Assembly (NCBI RefSeq): GCF_010365285.1
Contig: NZ_CP048286.1
Coordinates: 248,001-312,000, forward strand
Source: Paenibacillus rhizovicinus
GTDB lineage: Bacteria > Bacillota > Bacilli > Paenibacillales > Paenibacillaceae
Direction of reading: 5' to 3'
DNA length: 64,000 nt
This document shows, in pieces, positions 26,199-34,726 of this stretch. Numbering within the stretch: the stretch's first letter is position 1; each line of letters opens with the position of its first letter. The notes under the pieces are model-generated. The model was not told where the DNA came from and did not search any database. It was given only the letters and a program-made list of their open reading frames with translations. The translations under genes were made by a program, and so were the position numbers.

Positions 26199-26681
26199 TT
26201 AAATAAATAAATTCACTTTTGCATCCGTGGCATCTCCCAAATATGCAGCGACGCCTGCGTATTCGATGCCTTCCATTAGTTCTTCCTTCTGCAAACCGAG
26301 CAAGTCCATTGTCATGGTGCACGCCACTAATTTAACTCCCTGCTCTTTCGCCAATTCAATAAGTTCCGGGAGTGACAGCGCATTATGCTTCTTCATGACA
26401 TGCTTGATCATTTTAGGTCCCATTCCGCCAAAATTCATTTTCGATAAACCCAGTTTATTGGGCCCGCGAGGCATCATTTTCGCAAACATGGTTTCCAGGA
26501 ACCCTTTTTTGACTACTGCTTGTTCATCATTGCGAAGCGCGTTCAGTCCCCAGAATGTGAAGAAAATGGTTACTTCTTGGTCATATGCTGCCGCACCGTT
26601 AGCGATAATGAATGCTGCAATAGCTTTATCTAGTTCTCCGCTAAACAGAACTATCGTCGTTTTTTCTTTGTTTTCCGTCAA
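26199..26681 (-). CDS. DsrE/DsrF/DrsH-like family sulfur-transfer protein
   Basis: A 160-residue protein of the DsrE/DrsH fold. It opens with TTIVLFSGELDKAIAAFIIANGAAAYDQEV and has the conserved Cys in KLVACTMTMDLLG near residue 118. Such proteins carry persulfide between TusA and other carriers. It lies after a TusA gene and before cstR in the same operon. A degenerate operator-like sequence (26710-26727) sits before its start, so it might also have its own promoter. Confidence 0.88.
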   Translation of the reverse strand: MTENKEKTTIVLFSGELDKAIAAFIIANGAAAYDQEVTIFFTFWGLNALRNDEQAVVKKGFLETMFAKMMPRGPNKLGLSKMNFGGMGPKMIKHVMKKHNALSLPELIELAKEQGVKLVACTMTMDLLGLQKEELMEGIEYAGVAAYLGDATDAKVNLFI

Positions 26682-26709
26682 GAGTTTATCGTCCCTTCTT
26701 CATTTTACA

Positions 26710-26727
26710 TATACGAGTATGGGTATT
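26710..26727. promoter_or_regulatory. Degenerate CstR operator-like site inside the sulfur operon
   Basis: The 18 bp at 26710-26727 keep the ATAC and GGGTAT arms of the two strong operators upstream of tauE but lose the C tract of the first arm. It lies 29 bp before the DsrE-like start. Confidence 0.35.
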
Positions 26728-26751
26728 CAATATGTTCAAAAAAAATTGCAC

Positions 26752-26979
26752 TCAGGCTTTTTTAATCCAAAACTTGTATACTCCGTTTTCCTCTGTAGCA
26801 CTTAATAATTCATGTCCTGTACTTTTAGCCCAAGCCGCGAGATCGTTTTTAGCACCTTTATCCGTCGCATGCACTTCTAATACTTGACCTGATTGAAGTC
26901 CGTCAATCGACTTTTTTGTTCTTACAATCGGCAATGGACAAGCCATGCCTTTAGCGTCCAACACTTTATCGCTGTTCAT
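26752..26979 (-). CDS. TusA-family sulfurtransferase
   Basis: A 75-residue stand-alone TusA with the CPLP persulfide motif near Cys14 (GMACPLPIVRTKK) and the two-layer alpha/beta fold. TusA proteins hold sulfur as a cysteine persulfide and pass it on. It lies 12 bp after the rhodanese-dioxygenase gene. It resembles the N-terminal half of the TusA-rhodanese fusion in the same operon, so it may be a duplication. Confidence 0.93.
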   Translation of the reverse strand: MNSDKVLDAKGMACPLPIVRTKKSIDGLQSGQVLEVHATDKGAKNDLAAWAKSTGHELLSATEENGVYKFWIKKA

Positions 26980-26991
26980 TGTTTTTCCTCC

Positions 26992-28143
26992 TTATTTATC
27001 GTGAACTGCACAGCGGTTCGGGCCAATTTCCATTTCACGCTGTTCTTCTACAGTTGGAGCTATTTTTCCCATATTGGCTTTACGAATCTCTTGGTATGAA
27101 TTCGGTTGAGGCGGCAAGTTTTCAGATACTGTTCGGCGGAATTCGCTCTCATCTTCTATATTCAGTCCTGGATTTTCGCTATATAGGGTACCTAAGCGAC
27201 CGGATACAAGTCCGCCTTTGCCAAGTTCGGTTACTTTTCCGAAATGAGCAGGAAGTACAATCAATTCTTCAGAAAGTTCTTTATAGCGGCTGTACAGGGT
27301 ATCACGAAGATCTCCTGCCCAATCTTCCGCAAGTCCTGCCAAATCGGGACGGCCAATCGACTCGATGAAGAGAATATCTCCAGTCAAGATATACTTATTA
27401 TCTATAATGAAGGATGTCGATCCTATGGTGTGTCCCGGTGTATAGATAGGCTGTACCTTAATGGTTTCTTGACCGACCGTAATGTCTTTGCCCTCCGCCA
27501 GTTCTTCATACTCAAACGTTACTTCCTTTGCATCTTTTGGCGGCAAATGATAAGAAGCCGCGTACATCTGAGCCAGTGCTCTACCTCCAGAGATGTGATC
27601 AGCGTGAAGATGAGTATCGATCGCGTGAACGAGCTTTACGCTATTTTCTTGCATAAATCGCTCATATTGATCAATCATGCGGCTAGTATCGATAAGTGCT
27701 GCTTCCCCGTTCGAGAGCACCATATAAGACAAGCAGCCTTTTCCGATACGCACAAATTGATAAAGCTCGCCTCCACCGGACAGATCAGCTACCTTAACAG
27801 GCTCTAGGTATTCGCTCCACGATTTCATACCGCCTTCAAGATAGGAAACGCGGTTTAAACCAGCTTCAGCGAGTTGTTCAGCAACAAAAATGGACGAGCC
27901 CTCTTTAGCACATACCACTACAACCGGCTTACCGGCTGGGATTTTATCCAATGCAGGAGTAATATCATCCAATAAATCAAAGTAAGGAATATTGACGATC
28001 TCTACGTTGATGCCATCAATTTTCCAATCACTAAAATCCGACTCGTTTCGAACATCCAGGATAAACAAATCTTCTTTGTTAAGAATCATTTTTGTAAGAA
28101 CTTTTGCGGATACTTTCTGGGTCTCCATAGCTGTCATTTCCAT
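26992..28143 (-). CDS. Rhodanese plus metallo-beta-lactamase persulfide dioxygenase (CstB-like)
   Basis: Start chosen at ATG 28143 (AAAGGA 8 bases upstream); ATG 28137 after AGGGGG is an alternative. The product has about 383 residues. The N-terminal rhodanese domain (about 1-115) has active-loop Cys in [10 protein letters not shown]. The C-terminal metallo-beta-lactamase domain of ETHE1/persulfide-dioxygenase type has THLHADH for iron binding and GHTIGS. Together they oxidise glutathione- or CoA-like persulfides or carrier persulfide to sulfite or thiosulfate. The domain order is rhodanese first, the reverse of classical CstB. It follows the TusA-rhodanese gene by 4 bp. Confidence 0.9.
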   Translation of the reverse strand: MEMTAMETQKVSAKVLTKMILNKEDLFILDVRNESDFSDWKIDGINVEIVNIPYFDLLDDITPALDKIPAGKPVVVVCAKEGSSIFVAEQLAEAGLNRVSYLEGGMKSWSEYLEPVKVADLSGGGELYQFVRIGKGCLSYMVLSNGEAALIDTSRMIDQYERFMQENSVKLVHAIDTHLHADHISGGRALAQMYAASYHLPPKDAKEVTFEYEELAEGKDITVGQETIKVQPIYTPGHTIGSTSFIIDNKYILTGDILFIESIGRPDLAGLAEDWAGDLRDTLYSRYKELSEELIVLPAHFGKVTELGKGGLVSGRLGTLYSENPGLNIEDESEFRRTVSENLPPQPNSYQEIRKANMGKIAPTVEEQREMEIGPNRCAVHDK

Positions 28144-28147
28144 CCCC

Positions 28148-28720
28148 CTAGTCCTTTTCGATTTCTCCTGTCCATTCATTCATCCCTTGAACAGCATTTA
28201 TCACTTGCATAAAGCCATTCTCCATTAAATAGTGGCAAGCAATATCACTGCGGTTACCGCTGCGGCAAACTAGAACATATTCCTGACTTGGATCAAGCTC
28301 ATCGATCCGCCCTTCAAGGTCTCCCAATGGGACAGACATAGCTCCAGGTATCCGACAGAAAGCATACTCAGCTGGCTCACGCACATCTATAATGTTTAAC
28401 GCTTTACCCTCTGAAAGTTTTTTTCGGAGTTCCTCATTGTAAATCGTATGCGGAAATTTACGTTCTTCCTTGGTTTCTGTTGGATCCGATTTACGGATGT
28501 AATGTCGGAAAACGCCGTTATCTTCCTTCAATCCGATATATTGCTGGCCGGTGCGCTTTGTCCAGCTTTGCAGATCAGCTACAGAACCGCTGTCAGTTGC
28601 GCGTACTTCTAACACTTCACCTGTTTTCATCTCTTCCATCGCTTGCTTAGTACGAACCACCGGCAGCGGACATGCCAGACCTTCGCATTCCAATGTTCGG
28701 TCGACTTTCAAAGTAGGCAT
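28148..28720 (-). CDS. TusA-rhodanese fusion sulfurtransferase (CstA-like)
   Basis: A 190-residue fusion. The N-terminal TusA domain (about 1-78) has the CPLP motif at Cys17. The C-terminal rhodanese domain (about 90-190) has active loop VCRSGNRS. Classical CstA has rhodanese-TusA-rhodanese, so this is a shorter version. It should relay persulfide sulfur to the dioxygenase encoded next. It starts 18 bp after the TauE gene. Confidence 0.92.
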   Translation of the reverse strand: MPTLKVDRTLECEGLACPLPVVRTKQAMEEMKTGEVLEVRATDSGSVADLQSWTKRTGQQYIGLKEDNGVFRHYIRKSDPTETKEERKFPHTIYNEELRKKLSEGKALNIIDVREPAEYAFCRIPGAMSVPLGDLEGRIDELDPSQEYVLVCRSGNRSDIACHYLMENGFMQVINAVQGMNEWTGEIEKD

Positions 28721-28738
28721 TCAGTTGTCCTCCTCAAA

Positions 28739-29518
28739 TTAAAATAAGATTGAAATCCAAATTTTCATGACGGTAGCTGTGATTAATCCGGCCAAGATCC
28801 ATTGAAGAATCTTGGTGTTGATATTTTTACTTATTTTCGCTCCAATTGGTGACGCAATAGTGCTGGCAATAATCAGGACTAAAGATGGTAACAATAACAT
28901 ATGTCCACCCATTAGTTTTCCCGTCGTTGATCCAATTGAAGAAACAAATGTAATTGCGAGCGAAGAAGCAATTGCAACCCTTGTCGGGATTTTAAGTACG
29001 ACAAGCATGACAGGGACCGTTATGAATGCGCCAGCAGCCCCTACGATTCCAGAAGCCGTACCGATTATTAAAGCTAACGTAATGGCTAGAGGTTTTTTAA
29101 ATGTCAATTGGTTTACATCTTGTGCGTCAATCCCTTTTTTCGGCAGAAACATCATAACAGCCGCAATCAGAGCTAAAATGGCATATACGATATTGATTAC
29201 GGAACTTGGTAGTGTATTAGAGACAAAGCTTCCTAAGAAGCTTCCAGTGATTATGGCAATGCCCATGTAAAGAACTAAGGTTTTATTGACAAGCCCTCCC
29301 TTTCGGAAGACGAGCATTCCCATGAAACTTGCGAAGAAAACTTGAACTGCGCTGATTGCTGTTACTTCCTGCACGGTAAAAGCCGTAAATCCGAGAGCTG
29401 ATGGAATAAAGAGCAGCATCGGGTAGTTAATAATTGAACCGCCGATCCCCACCATACCGGAAATGAATGAGCCCAAGAAGCCAATAACGAATATCGTCAT
29501 AATCCACGCCAAATCCAT
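28739..29518 (-). CDS. TauE/SafE-family sulfite or sulfonate exporter
   Basis: A 259-residue membrane protein with about eight helices and the family's two repeats (SGMVGIGGSIINYPML near the start, GTASGIVGAAGAFITVP in the middle). It is the first gene of the sulfur operon and would export sulfite made by persulfide oxidation. GGCAGGAG precedes the ATG. Control is probably by CstR through the operators upstream. Confidence 0.92.
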   Translation of the reverse strand: MDLAWIMTIFVIGFLGSFISGMVGIGGSIINYPMLLFIPSALGFTAFTVQEVTAISAVQVFFASFMGMLVFRKGGLVNKTLVLYMGIAIITGSFLGSFVSNTLPSSVINIVYAILALIAAVMMFLPKKGIDAQDVNQLTFKKPLAITLALIIGTASGIVGAAGAFITVPVMLVVLKIPTRVAIASSLAITFVSSIGSTTGKLMGGHMLLLPSLVLIIASTIASPIGAKISKNINTKILQWILAGLITATVMKIWISILF

Positions 29519-29539
29519 GGGGCTCCTGCCTTTCTAAAT

Positions 29540-29611
29540 TTAAAATGCTCGCACCTTGCATACCCCACGGGGTATGATTTTAAGCAAAAAAAATTTCCGG
29601 ATTTCGATCAA
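29540..29611 (-). CDS. Possible leader ORF in the cst-type 5' region
   Basis: An AAAAGGAGGT box ends 11 bases before a TTG that opens 23 sense codons and stops 21 bp before tauE. The second operator lies inside it. Without homologs it remains a guess. The strong ribosome binding site not attached to an ATG is the main reason to list it. Confidence 0.25.
   Translation of the reverse strand: MIEIRKFFLLKIIPRGVCKVRAF
29559..29576. promoter_or_regulatory. CstR operator 2 (between promoter and tauE)
   Basis: CATACCCCACGGGGTATG: perfect 8-bp arms around a 2-bp centre, the G/C-tract palindrome typical of CsoR-family repressors. Confidence 0.8.
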
Positions 29612-29643
29612 AGACTTTGAATACCTCCTTTTCGTTTTATACA

Positions 29644-29661
29644 CATACCCGTATAGGTATG
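29644..29661. promoter_or_regulatory. CstR operator 1, just downstream of the -10 box
   Basis: CATACCCGTATAGGTATG, also 18 bp, with 6-bp arms CATACC and GGTATG. It begins 6 bp after the -10 hexamer in the direction of transcription and so covers the start site. Confidence 0.8.
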
Positions 29662-29666
29662 ACAAT

Positions 29667-29695
29667 AATATAATAAACTTTTGCTTTTTAGTCAA
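29667..29695 (-). promoter_or_regulatory. SigA-type promoter of the sulfur operon
   Basis: Minus-strand TTGACT (29695-29690) and TATATT (29672-29667) with a 17-bp A/T-rich spacer, a near-consensus promoter followed at once by operator 1. Confidence 0.85.
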
Positions 29696-29756
29696 CACTA
29701 CGCGATGAGAAAGTCATAAACTCGGTCATCGTCGCTCACACCTATCCGCCTCGTAC

Positions 29757-29793
29757 AAAAGCCCGGACGATCTCAAATCGCCGGGCTTCTTTT
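29757..29793 (-). terminator. Terminator after the YheC/D gene
   Basis: AAGCCCGG and CCGGGCTT arms close a 14-base loop with further pairing (CGAT/ATCG). T-rich tracts follow on both strands. It is 31 bp past the YheC/D stop codon. Confidence 0.8.
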
Positions 29794-29823
29794 ATAGCCA
29801 CTACCTGAATGGAAAGGACTCCC

Positions 29824-30558
29824 TTACCTCTTTGGATAGGATCGTGCATATCTCATGATCGTCTTAAACACTTTTGGATCCTCGTGTTTCTTGAAGATAT
29901 ACGGATCAGGACTCGTATTCACTTCAAGTATCCAGGGATGCAAGGTTTTATCCAGCGCCACATCAAGCCCGATAACGTAAACGCCCGGAAATGCAGATTT
30001 CATCGCTCTCCCGACTCGAACGCCTAGTTTCGAGAGAGATTTCAACAAGCTTTTTGGTTTACTCGTATGCGGAGTCAATAACCGGTTTGCCTGGACTAAC
30101 CTTCCGCCATTATGGAAATTAGTCACGATTTTGTTTTTGGCTGCAACCCTGCCAATAATCCCCGTTGTCTTCCACCTTCGATCTGGAGAATATTGAACCA
30201 TGACACGAAGGTCAAATCTCCCCCCTTGATGCTTGAGCAGATGAATGCCCTTCTGCACCAAGTACCGCTTTCCGCCAGTGTGACGTAAAATGGATTTATA
30301 CATAGCATCGTAGCTTACGAATGTATGGATCTTTGCCCCTTTTTGAAACTTATAACCACCTGACCTGCACTCAACCCGCATAACACCATTTCCGAACGTT
30401 CCAATTTCGGGCTTAACATATACCATATTATAGCGTTTCAACTTATTGAATAACGACGACTTAGTCATTCTGCGCGTATCGGGCACATGATCTTCGATTG
30501 CTGCATATTTGCGTATTGCCTCTGTTTTAACCCACTTACTATATACGTGTCGTGACAT
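29824..30558 (-). CDS. YheC/YheD-family ATP-grasp protein (spore coat-associated)
   Basis: A 244-residue single ATP-grasp domain: YVKPEIGTFGNGVMRV for nucleotide binding, GGRFDLRVMVQ and ILEVNTSPDPY for metal and phosphate ligands. B. subtilis YheC and YheD are endospore coat-associated. This one lacks their N-terminal extension and is shorter. The ligated substrate is unknown. Confidence 0.88.
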   Translation of the reverse strand: MSRHVYSKWVKTEAIRKYAAIEDHVPDTRRMTKSSLFNKLKRYNMVYVKPEIGTFGNGVMRVECRSGGYKFQKGAKIHTFVSYDAMYKSILRHTGGKRYLVQKGIHLLKHQGGRFDLRVMVQYSPDRRWKTTGIIGRVAAKNKIVTNFHNGGRLVQANRLLTPHTSKPKSLLKSLSKLGVRVGRAMKSAFPGVYVIGLDVALDKTLHPWILEVNTSPDPYIFKKHEDPKVFKTIMRYARSYPKR

Positions 30559-30738
30559 TTCTCATCTCCTATTCTATAACATGTCATGCCCCTGACTTGA
30601 TATTAGGTGACTGAATTCCTGCAACAATTTATTCAGCTTACTCGTTTTAAAACTGGACTTTTGCTTAATAATTATAAATTTAAGAATATCGGACGATCTG
30701 TTTATCAAAGAAGAACAAAAAATGCCGTTTGAATGATT

Positions 30739-30912
30739 TCATTCATTTTTGTTATTCCCTTCCATACTCTGGATGATCTCCTCTTCACAATCGAAACAAA
30801 CTTTCACGGTGAACTTCTCTGAACCCGCATTTTTAAATTGGCCAGGGAAAGCCGTGATCCATTTAATCTGTTTACATAAAGGACAAAAGATTTGAACCGA
30901 TATCTTCTGCAT
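30739..30912 (-). CDS. Small 57-residue zinc-ribbon protein
   Basis: ATG at 30912 with GGGGGAT upstream, stop TGA at 30739. Two CxxC pairs (CPLC at 10-13 and CFDC at 39-42) are spaced as in zinc ribbons, and the C-terminus is acidic. It begins 13 bp after the b561-like gene and is probably translated from the same mRNA. Function unknown. Confidence 0.6.
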   Translation of the reverse strand: MQKISVQIFCPLCKQIKWITAFPGQFKNAGSEKFTVKVCFDCEEEIIQSMEGNNKNE

Positions 30913-30925
30913 AATCTATCCCCCA

Positions 30926-31588
30926 TCAGCGATCCCCTGGAACCGGCTTTTTATCTTTTCCTGCAGATCTTTCGAAGACCCAGACGAGTCCTCCTACGGC
31001 CAGGCTCGAGACGACAGCAATAATTGTAGATCCTCCCGCATGCAGGAACAGGACCGGAACCCAGATCATCCCGAGCGAACGATGCACGACGCGCATCCAT
31101 TTGTTCCTGACCTTATTGATAAAATAACCATACCCGGCTAACGCAAGCAAAATTGTAAAACTAGCCAAACCGGAATAAATCTTGTTGTCATGAATCTTCG
31201 TAAACAGAAAATAGATCCCATGAATGGCTATGATGATGAGGGTAAACCAACCTAACGATTTATGCATGGCATGAAGCAGCTTTCCGACTTTCCGGATCCA
31301 TATTAATGGCGACTTCTGCTTCCTCTTGAACCAAATCCACGAAAAGCCGGCAGCCCCCGAATACAGGGCGACTGTGCCTAACGTCGAAAAATAACCGCCA
31401 TATCGACCTTCGCCTTCAGCAGGACGATGCGTACTTTCACGCAACGCTCCTTGATCTACGCCATGCGGACGAGCGTGAAGCGCTTCTCCTCGGTGCGAGA
31501 GTTCAACATTGGAATAGATAACGACAAGAATCAGAGCTGTTACAACCGCTATAAATGCTGGAATCCAAACCTTTTTGCTTTTGCTCAT
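30926..31588 (-). CDS. b561-like heme-binding membrane protein
   Basis: The start at 31588 has GGGAG upstream; the frame stays open further but overlaps the divergent regulator. The 220-residue protein has an N-terminal membrane segment, a short loop and four more segments. Two copies of H-[KR]-S-L-G-x9-H occur (MHKSLGW...IHG and VHRSLGM...LHAG). The His pairs are 14 residues apart on consecutive helices, the pattern of di-heme cytochrome b561-like proteins. It probably moves electrons across the membrane, for example to ferric iron. It is divergent from a two-component system that may control it. Confidence 0.72.
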   Translation of the reverse strand: MSKSKKVWIPAFIAVVTALILVVIYSNVELSHRGEALHARPHGVDQGALRESTHRPAEGEGRYGGYFSTLGTVALYSGAAGFSWIWFKRKQKSPLIWIRKVGKLLHAMHKSLGWFTLIIIAIHGIYFLFTKIHDNKIYSGLASFTILLALAGYGYFINKVRNKWMRVVHRSLGMIWVPVLFLHAGGSTIIAVVSSLAVGGLVWVFERSAGKDKKPVPGDR

Positions 31589-31756
31589 AATAATCTCCCG
31601 TAACGTTTTTTGAGGTTCATGGCTTGTGGAATGACGGTTCATCCAGGAATGGCTTTGACTCCGTTTCAGACAACAGTATAATGGAGGAATATTAAAATTC
31701 GCTTTAAATCGATCATGGTTCATACATGTACATCCAGGCGAAAGGCAGTGAACGAT

Positions 31757-32443
31757 ATGCGCATGCTCGTAGTCGAAGACGATGCTACGCTCCTCCGGAT
31801 TATCCGTGACGTTTTCGAAGGTGAATCTTTTTTGACGGACGGTGCGGAGACTGGTGACGAGGGTTATTTCTTGGCTGAACAAGCGATTCATGATTTGATC
31901 GTTCTGGATGTGATGCTGCCCGGGATGAGCGGCCTTGAAATCATAAGTAAATTAAGAGCCAAATCGATACGCGTCCCGATTATTTTATTGACGGCCAGAG
32001 ACGCCATTAATGATCGCGTTGCGGGCTTGGACGCGGGAGCCGATGACTATCTAACAAAGCCGTTCGCTGTATCGGAATTGTTGGCGCGGGCACGAGCTGT
32101 TCTAAGAAGGAAAGGCACCATCGGTCTTGAAGGGGAGATGACATGCGGAGTTATTCGAATCGTTCCTTCTGCCCGAGAGGCGTTTAACGGAGATACCCCG
32201 CTGCTCCTGACAGCCACGGAGTATAAACTGCTTGAGTTTTTCCTGGGCCATAAGAATCAGATTCTAACCCGTGAACAGATCTTCGATCGCATTTGGGGGT
32301 TCGATTCGGGATCAGCCACGACGGCAGTCGATGTATACGTGCACCTTTTACGCAAGAAGCTCAGCGCAGTCGGCGCCGGCAACATCCTTCAGACAGTGCG
32401 AGGGATTGGTTATCTTGTTAAAGGAGACACCGATGTTCAATAA
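31757..32443 (+). CDS. OmpR-family response regulator
   Basis: The start at 31757 follows GAAAGG by about 11 bases. The 228-residue protein has a receiver domain (acidic pair near 7-9, Asp51 in VLDVMLPG, Lys in TKPF) and a C-terminal winged helix ending with TVRGIGYLVKGD. It overlaps the kinase gene by 11 bp and is divergent from the b561-like gene, its most likely target. Confidence 0.94.
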   Translation: MRMLVVEDDATLLRIIRDVFEGESFLTDGAETGDEGYFLAEQAIHDLIVLDVMLPGMSGLEIISKLRAKSIRVPIILLTARDAINDRVAGLDAGADDYLTKPFAVSELLARARAVLRRKGTIGLEGEMTCGVIRIVPSAREAFNGDTPLLLTATEYKLLEFFLGHKNQILTREQIFDRIWGFDSGSATTAVDVYVHLLRKKLSAVGAGNILQTVRGIGYLVKGDTDVQ

Positions 32444-33674
32444 CGTTCGCAGACGATTAGTCGTTCTTAATGCCGCGGTGATCCTGCTAGCACTCACGAT
32501 GCTAAGCTCACTCATTTATTTTCATATGCACTATCGGTTATACCATGATACTGACGAAATCTTGAAAATGGCGGAAAGACGAGTCCAATCCTTTCAGAAC
32601 CTCCCGGAAATGCTCCGAACTGGCCGGTCGGATCCTAATCAAGACGAAACGACAACGTACTTATTCTGGAATGCGGAGGGCAACCTGATTGGGCAATTAC
32701 CTGTGCAATCCTTCTCTCCGGATATTACATATCATTTTAAACTTTCATCGACTACGTCGGAGCTGCGAACGGTGAATGCAGACAAACGAACCTATAGGGT
32801 CTTACAATTTCCGGCCATGCAAAAGCAGGAGACCATTGTCTCCATCGGAATCGTAAGGAGCCTCGAAGATGCCAAGAGCACGCTCCATTCCTTGATGTGG
32901 GATATCTCGTTAGCCATCATCGCAGGCGTGGTCATTTCCATCTTCAGCGGGATATTTCTAGCCGGTCGGGCGCTAGTCCCGATTCGAAATTCCTGGGAAA
33001 ATCAACAGCGATTCGTTGCGGATGCTTCTCATGAACTACGTACGCCGACCGCTGTCATTCTTGCCCAGACTGAGCTTCTTCTTCGCCATCCCTCTCATTC
33101 GATCGAACAGGAAAGCCCGCATATTGCAGTCATATTAAAAGAAAGCAAACGGATGAACAGACTTCTGAGCGACTTGTTGACTCTTGCCCGTACCGACTCT
33201 AACCAGTTACAACTTCAACGGTCTGTCATCGCCTTGGATGTTGTATTACAAGAATTGATCGAACATTTCCGGTTATTGTCCGTTACGAAAGAAATCGATA
33301 TCGGCAGCGATCTTCAAACTCCCCTGTCCTTGGTCGGGGACGAAGGGCGGATTCGCCAGCTCCTGATCATCCTGTTGGATAATGCGCTTAAATTCACGCC
33401 TCCGTATGGGCATATCGAAATCATCGGGCGATATCGCTCCGATTTCGTATATATTTGCGTTAAAGACAATGGCTGCGGCATAGCAGAGGCGGATCTCCCT
33501 TATGTATTCGACCGGTTTTATCGCGGGGACAAAGCCCGATCCAGAGCCGAAGGAGGAACAGGGCTAGGTCTGTCCATCGCAAAATGGATCGTAAATGCGC
33601 ATGGCGGGATGATCCGAATCGACTCGACTGTAAACCTAGGCACCAGCGTAGAGCTGTTTTTACCTAGAAAGTAA
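32433..33674 (+). CDS. Sensor histidine kinase
   Basis: The start at 32433 has AAAGGAG 7 bases upstream and lies inside the end of the regulator gene. The 413-residue protein has membrane segments at about 10-30 and 158-180 around a 125-residue extracellular sensor. HisKA has His200 (SHELRTP), the N box is LLDNALKFTPP and the G boxes are GCGIAE and GTGLGLSIAKWIV. The form is CusS/QseC-like. The signal is unknown. Confidence 0.94.
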   Translation: MFNNVRRRLVVLNAAVILLALTMLSSLIYFHMHYRLYHDTDEILKMAERRVQSFQNLPEMLRTGRSDPNQDETTTYLFWNAEGNLIGQLPVQSFSPDITYHFKLSSTTSELRTVNADKRTYRVLQFPAMQKQETIVSIGIVRSLEDAKSTLHSLMWDISLAIIAGVVISIFSGIFLAGRALVPIRNSWENQQRFVADASHELRTPTAVILAQTELLLRHPSHSIEQESPHIAVILKESKRMNRLLSDLLTLARTDSNQLQLQRSVIALDVVLQELIEHFRLLSVTKEIDIGSDLQTPLSLVGDEGRIRQLLIILLDNALKFTPPYGHIEIIGRYRSDFVYICVKDNGCGIAEADLPYVFDRFYRGDKARSRAEGGTGLGLSIAKWIVNAHGGMIRIDSTVNLGTSVELFLPRK

Positions 33675-33726
33675 ACGGAATGGCTTTGTTAAATCCGTGC
33701 CATTCAGTTCAATTGGAGGTTAAAAA

Positions 33727-34653
33727 ATGATAGAACAGATTACGGTTGCGGCCAACCCCGCCTATCCCTTGGAAGGAATTCTAACGCTGCCTGATTCTCA
33801 GATTGAAAAAGCTCCAGCAGTTGTGTTGGTACACGGTTCCGGCACTTTGGATAAAGATGAAACCATTGGCGCAAACAAGGTTTTTCGAGACCTTGCGGAT
33901 GGACTTGCAAAGCGAGGGATTGCTTCGATTCGATACGACAAGCGCACCTTCGCTTATGGCAAGCAGATGGTTCAAGAACTCGGCGGCAAACTTTCGGTCA
34001 AAGAAGAGGTCTTAGAGGACGCGGTTGCAGCTGTCAAGTTGCTAAAAAACGATCCCCGGGTAGATGCAAACCGAATTTTCATTATCGGACACAGTTTAGG
34101 CGGGGCACTTGCGCCAAGAATGGATGCGGAAGGCGAAGACGTGGCAGGATTCATCATCCTAGCCGGCACACCGCGAACGCTGGATGAAGTTATCCTCAAC
34201 CAAAATGAAGATGCAATCAAACAGCTGGATGCGTCCCAGCAACAAATAGCCTTGGCGCAGGTAAAAGATTTGCAAACCAAGTTCGATGCTATACCTGAAA
34301 TGACGGTCGAGGTTGCGCAGCAGACCATTTTGTTTGGCTCCGTTTATGCTTGGTATTTCAAGGAAATGAATCAACATCCCCTTAAGAATTATATAGCTCA
34401 AAACAAAAAACCGATTTTTATCGCACAGGGCGATAAGGATGTACAGGTATCGGTTGAAAAAGATTTCAATCGCTACCGGGAGCTGTTGAACGACCATCCC
34501 GATGTCACATTCAAGCTTTATCCCGGTTTGAACCATCTCTTTATGAAAGCCGCGTTTGGTACGTTAAAAGACATTTGGAATGAATATAACATTCCACAAA
34601 CCGTGGACGGGACTGTGTTAACGGATATCGCAGAATGGATATTGGCACAATAA
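33727..34653 (+). CDS. Alpha/beta hydrolase (dienelactone hydrolase/esterase type)
   Basis: A 308-residue cytoplasmic hydrolase with oxyanion loop VHGSGTLD, nucleophile elbow GHSLGG (Ser near 124), an acidic residue in the QGDKDVQV loop and His in the GLNHLFM loop. An insertion of about 60 residues (lid) follows the nucleophile. GGAGG precedes the ATG. It follows the kinase gene by 52 bp and ends in a terminator, so it may belong to that operon. Substrate unknown. Confidence 0.88.
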   Translation: MIEQITVAANPAYPLEGILTLPDSQIEKAPAVVLVHGSGTLDKDETIGANKVFRDLADGLAKRGIASIRYDKRTFAYGKQMVQELGGKLSVKEEVLEDAVAAVKLLKNDPRVDANRIFIIGHSLGGALAPRMDAEGEDVAGFIILAGTPRTLDEVILNQNEDAIKQLDASQQQIALAQVKDLQTKFDAIPEMTVEVAQQTILFGSVYAWYFKEMNQHPLKNYIAQNKKPIFIAQGDKDVQVSVEKDFNRYRELLNDHPDVTFKLYPGLNHLFMKAAFGTLKDIWNEYNIPQTVDGTVLTDIAEWILAQ

Positions 34654-34662
34654 TAACCAAGG

Positions 34663-34692
34663 AAAAACCGCCCTTTAACGGGGCGGTTTTTC
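34663..34692 (+). terminator. Terminator after the hydrolase gene
   Basis: AAAAACCGCCC and GGGCGGTTTTT arms around a 7-base loop, with T tract. Confidence 0.93.
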
Positions 34693-34726
34693 TTTTGGTT
34701 AAAACAACATTAATTTTTCACATAGC

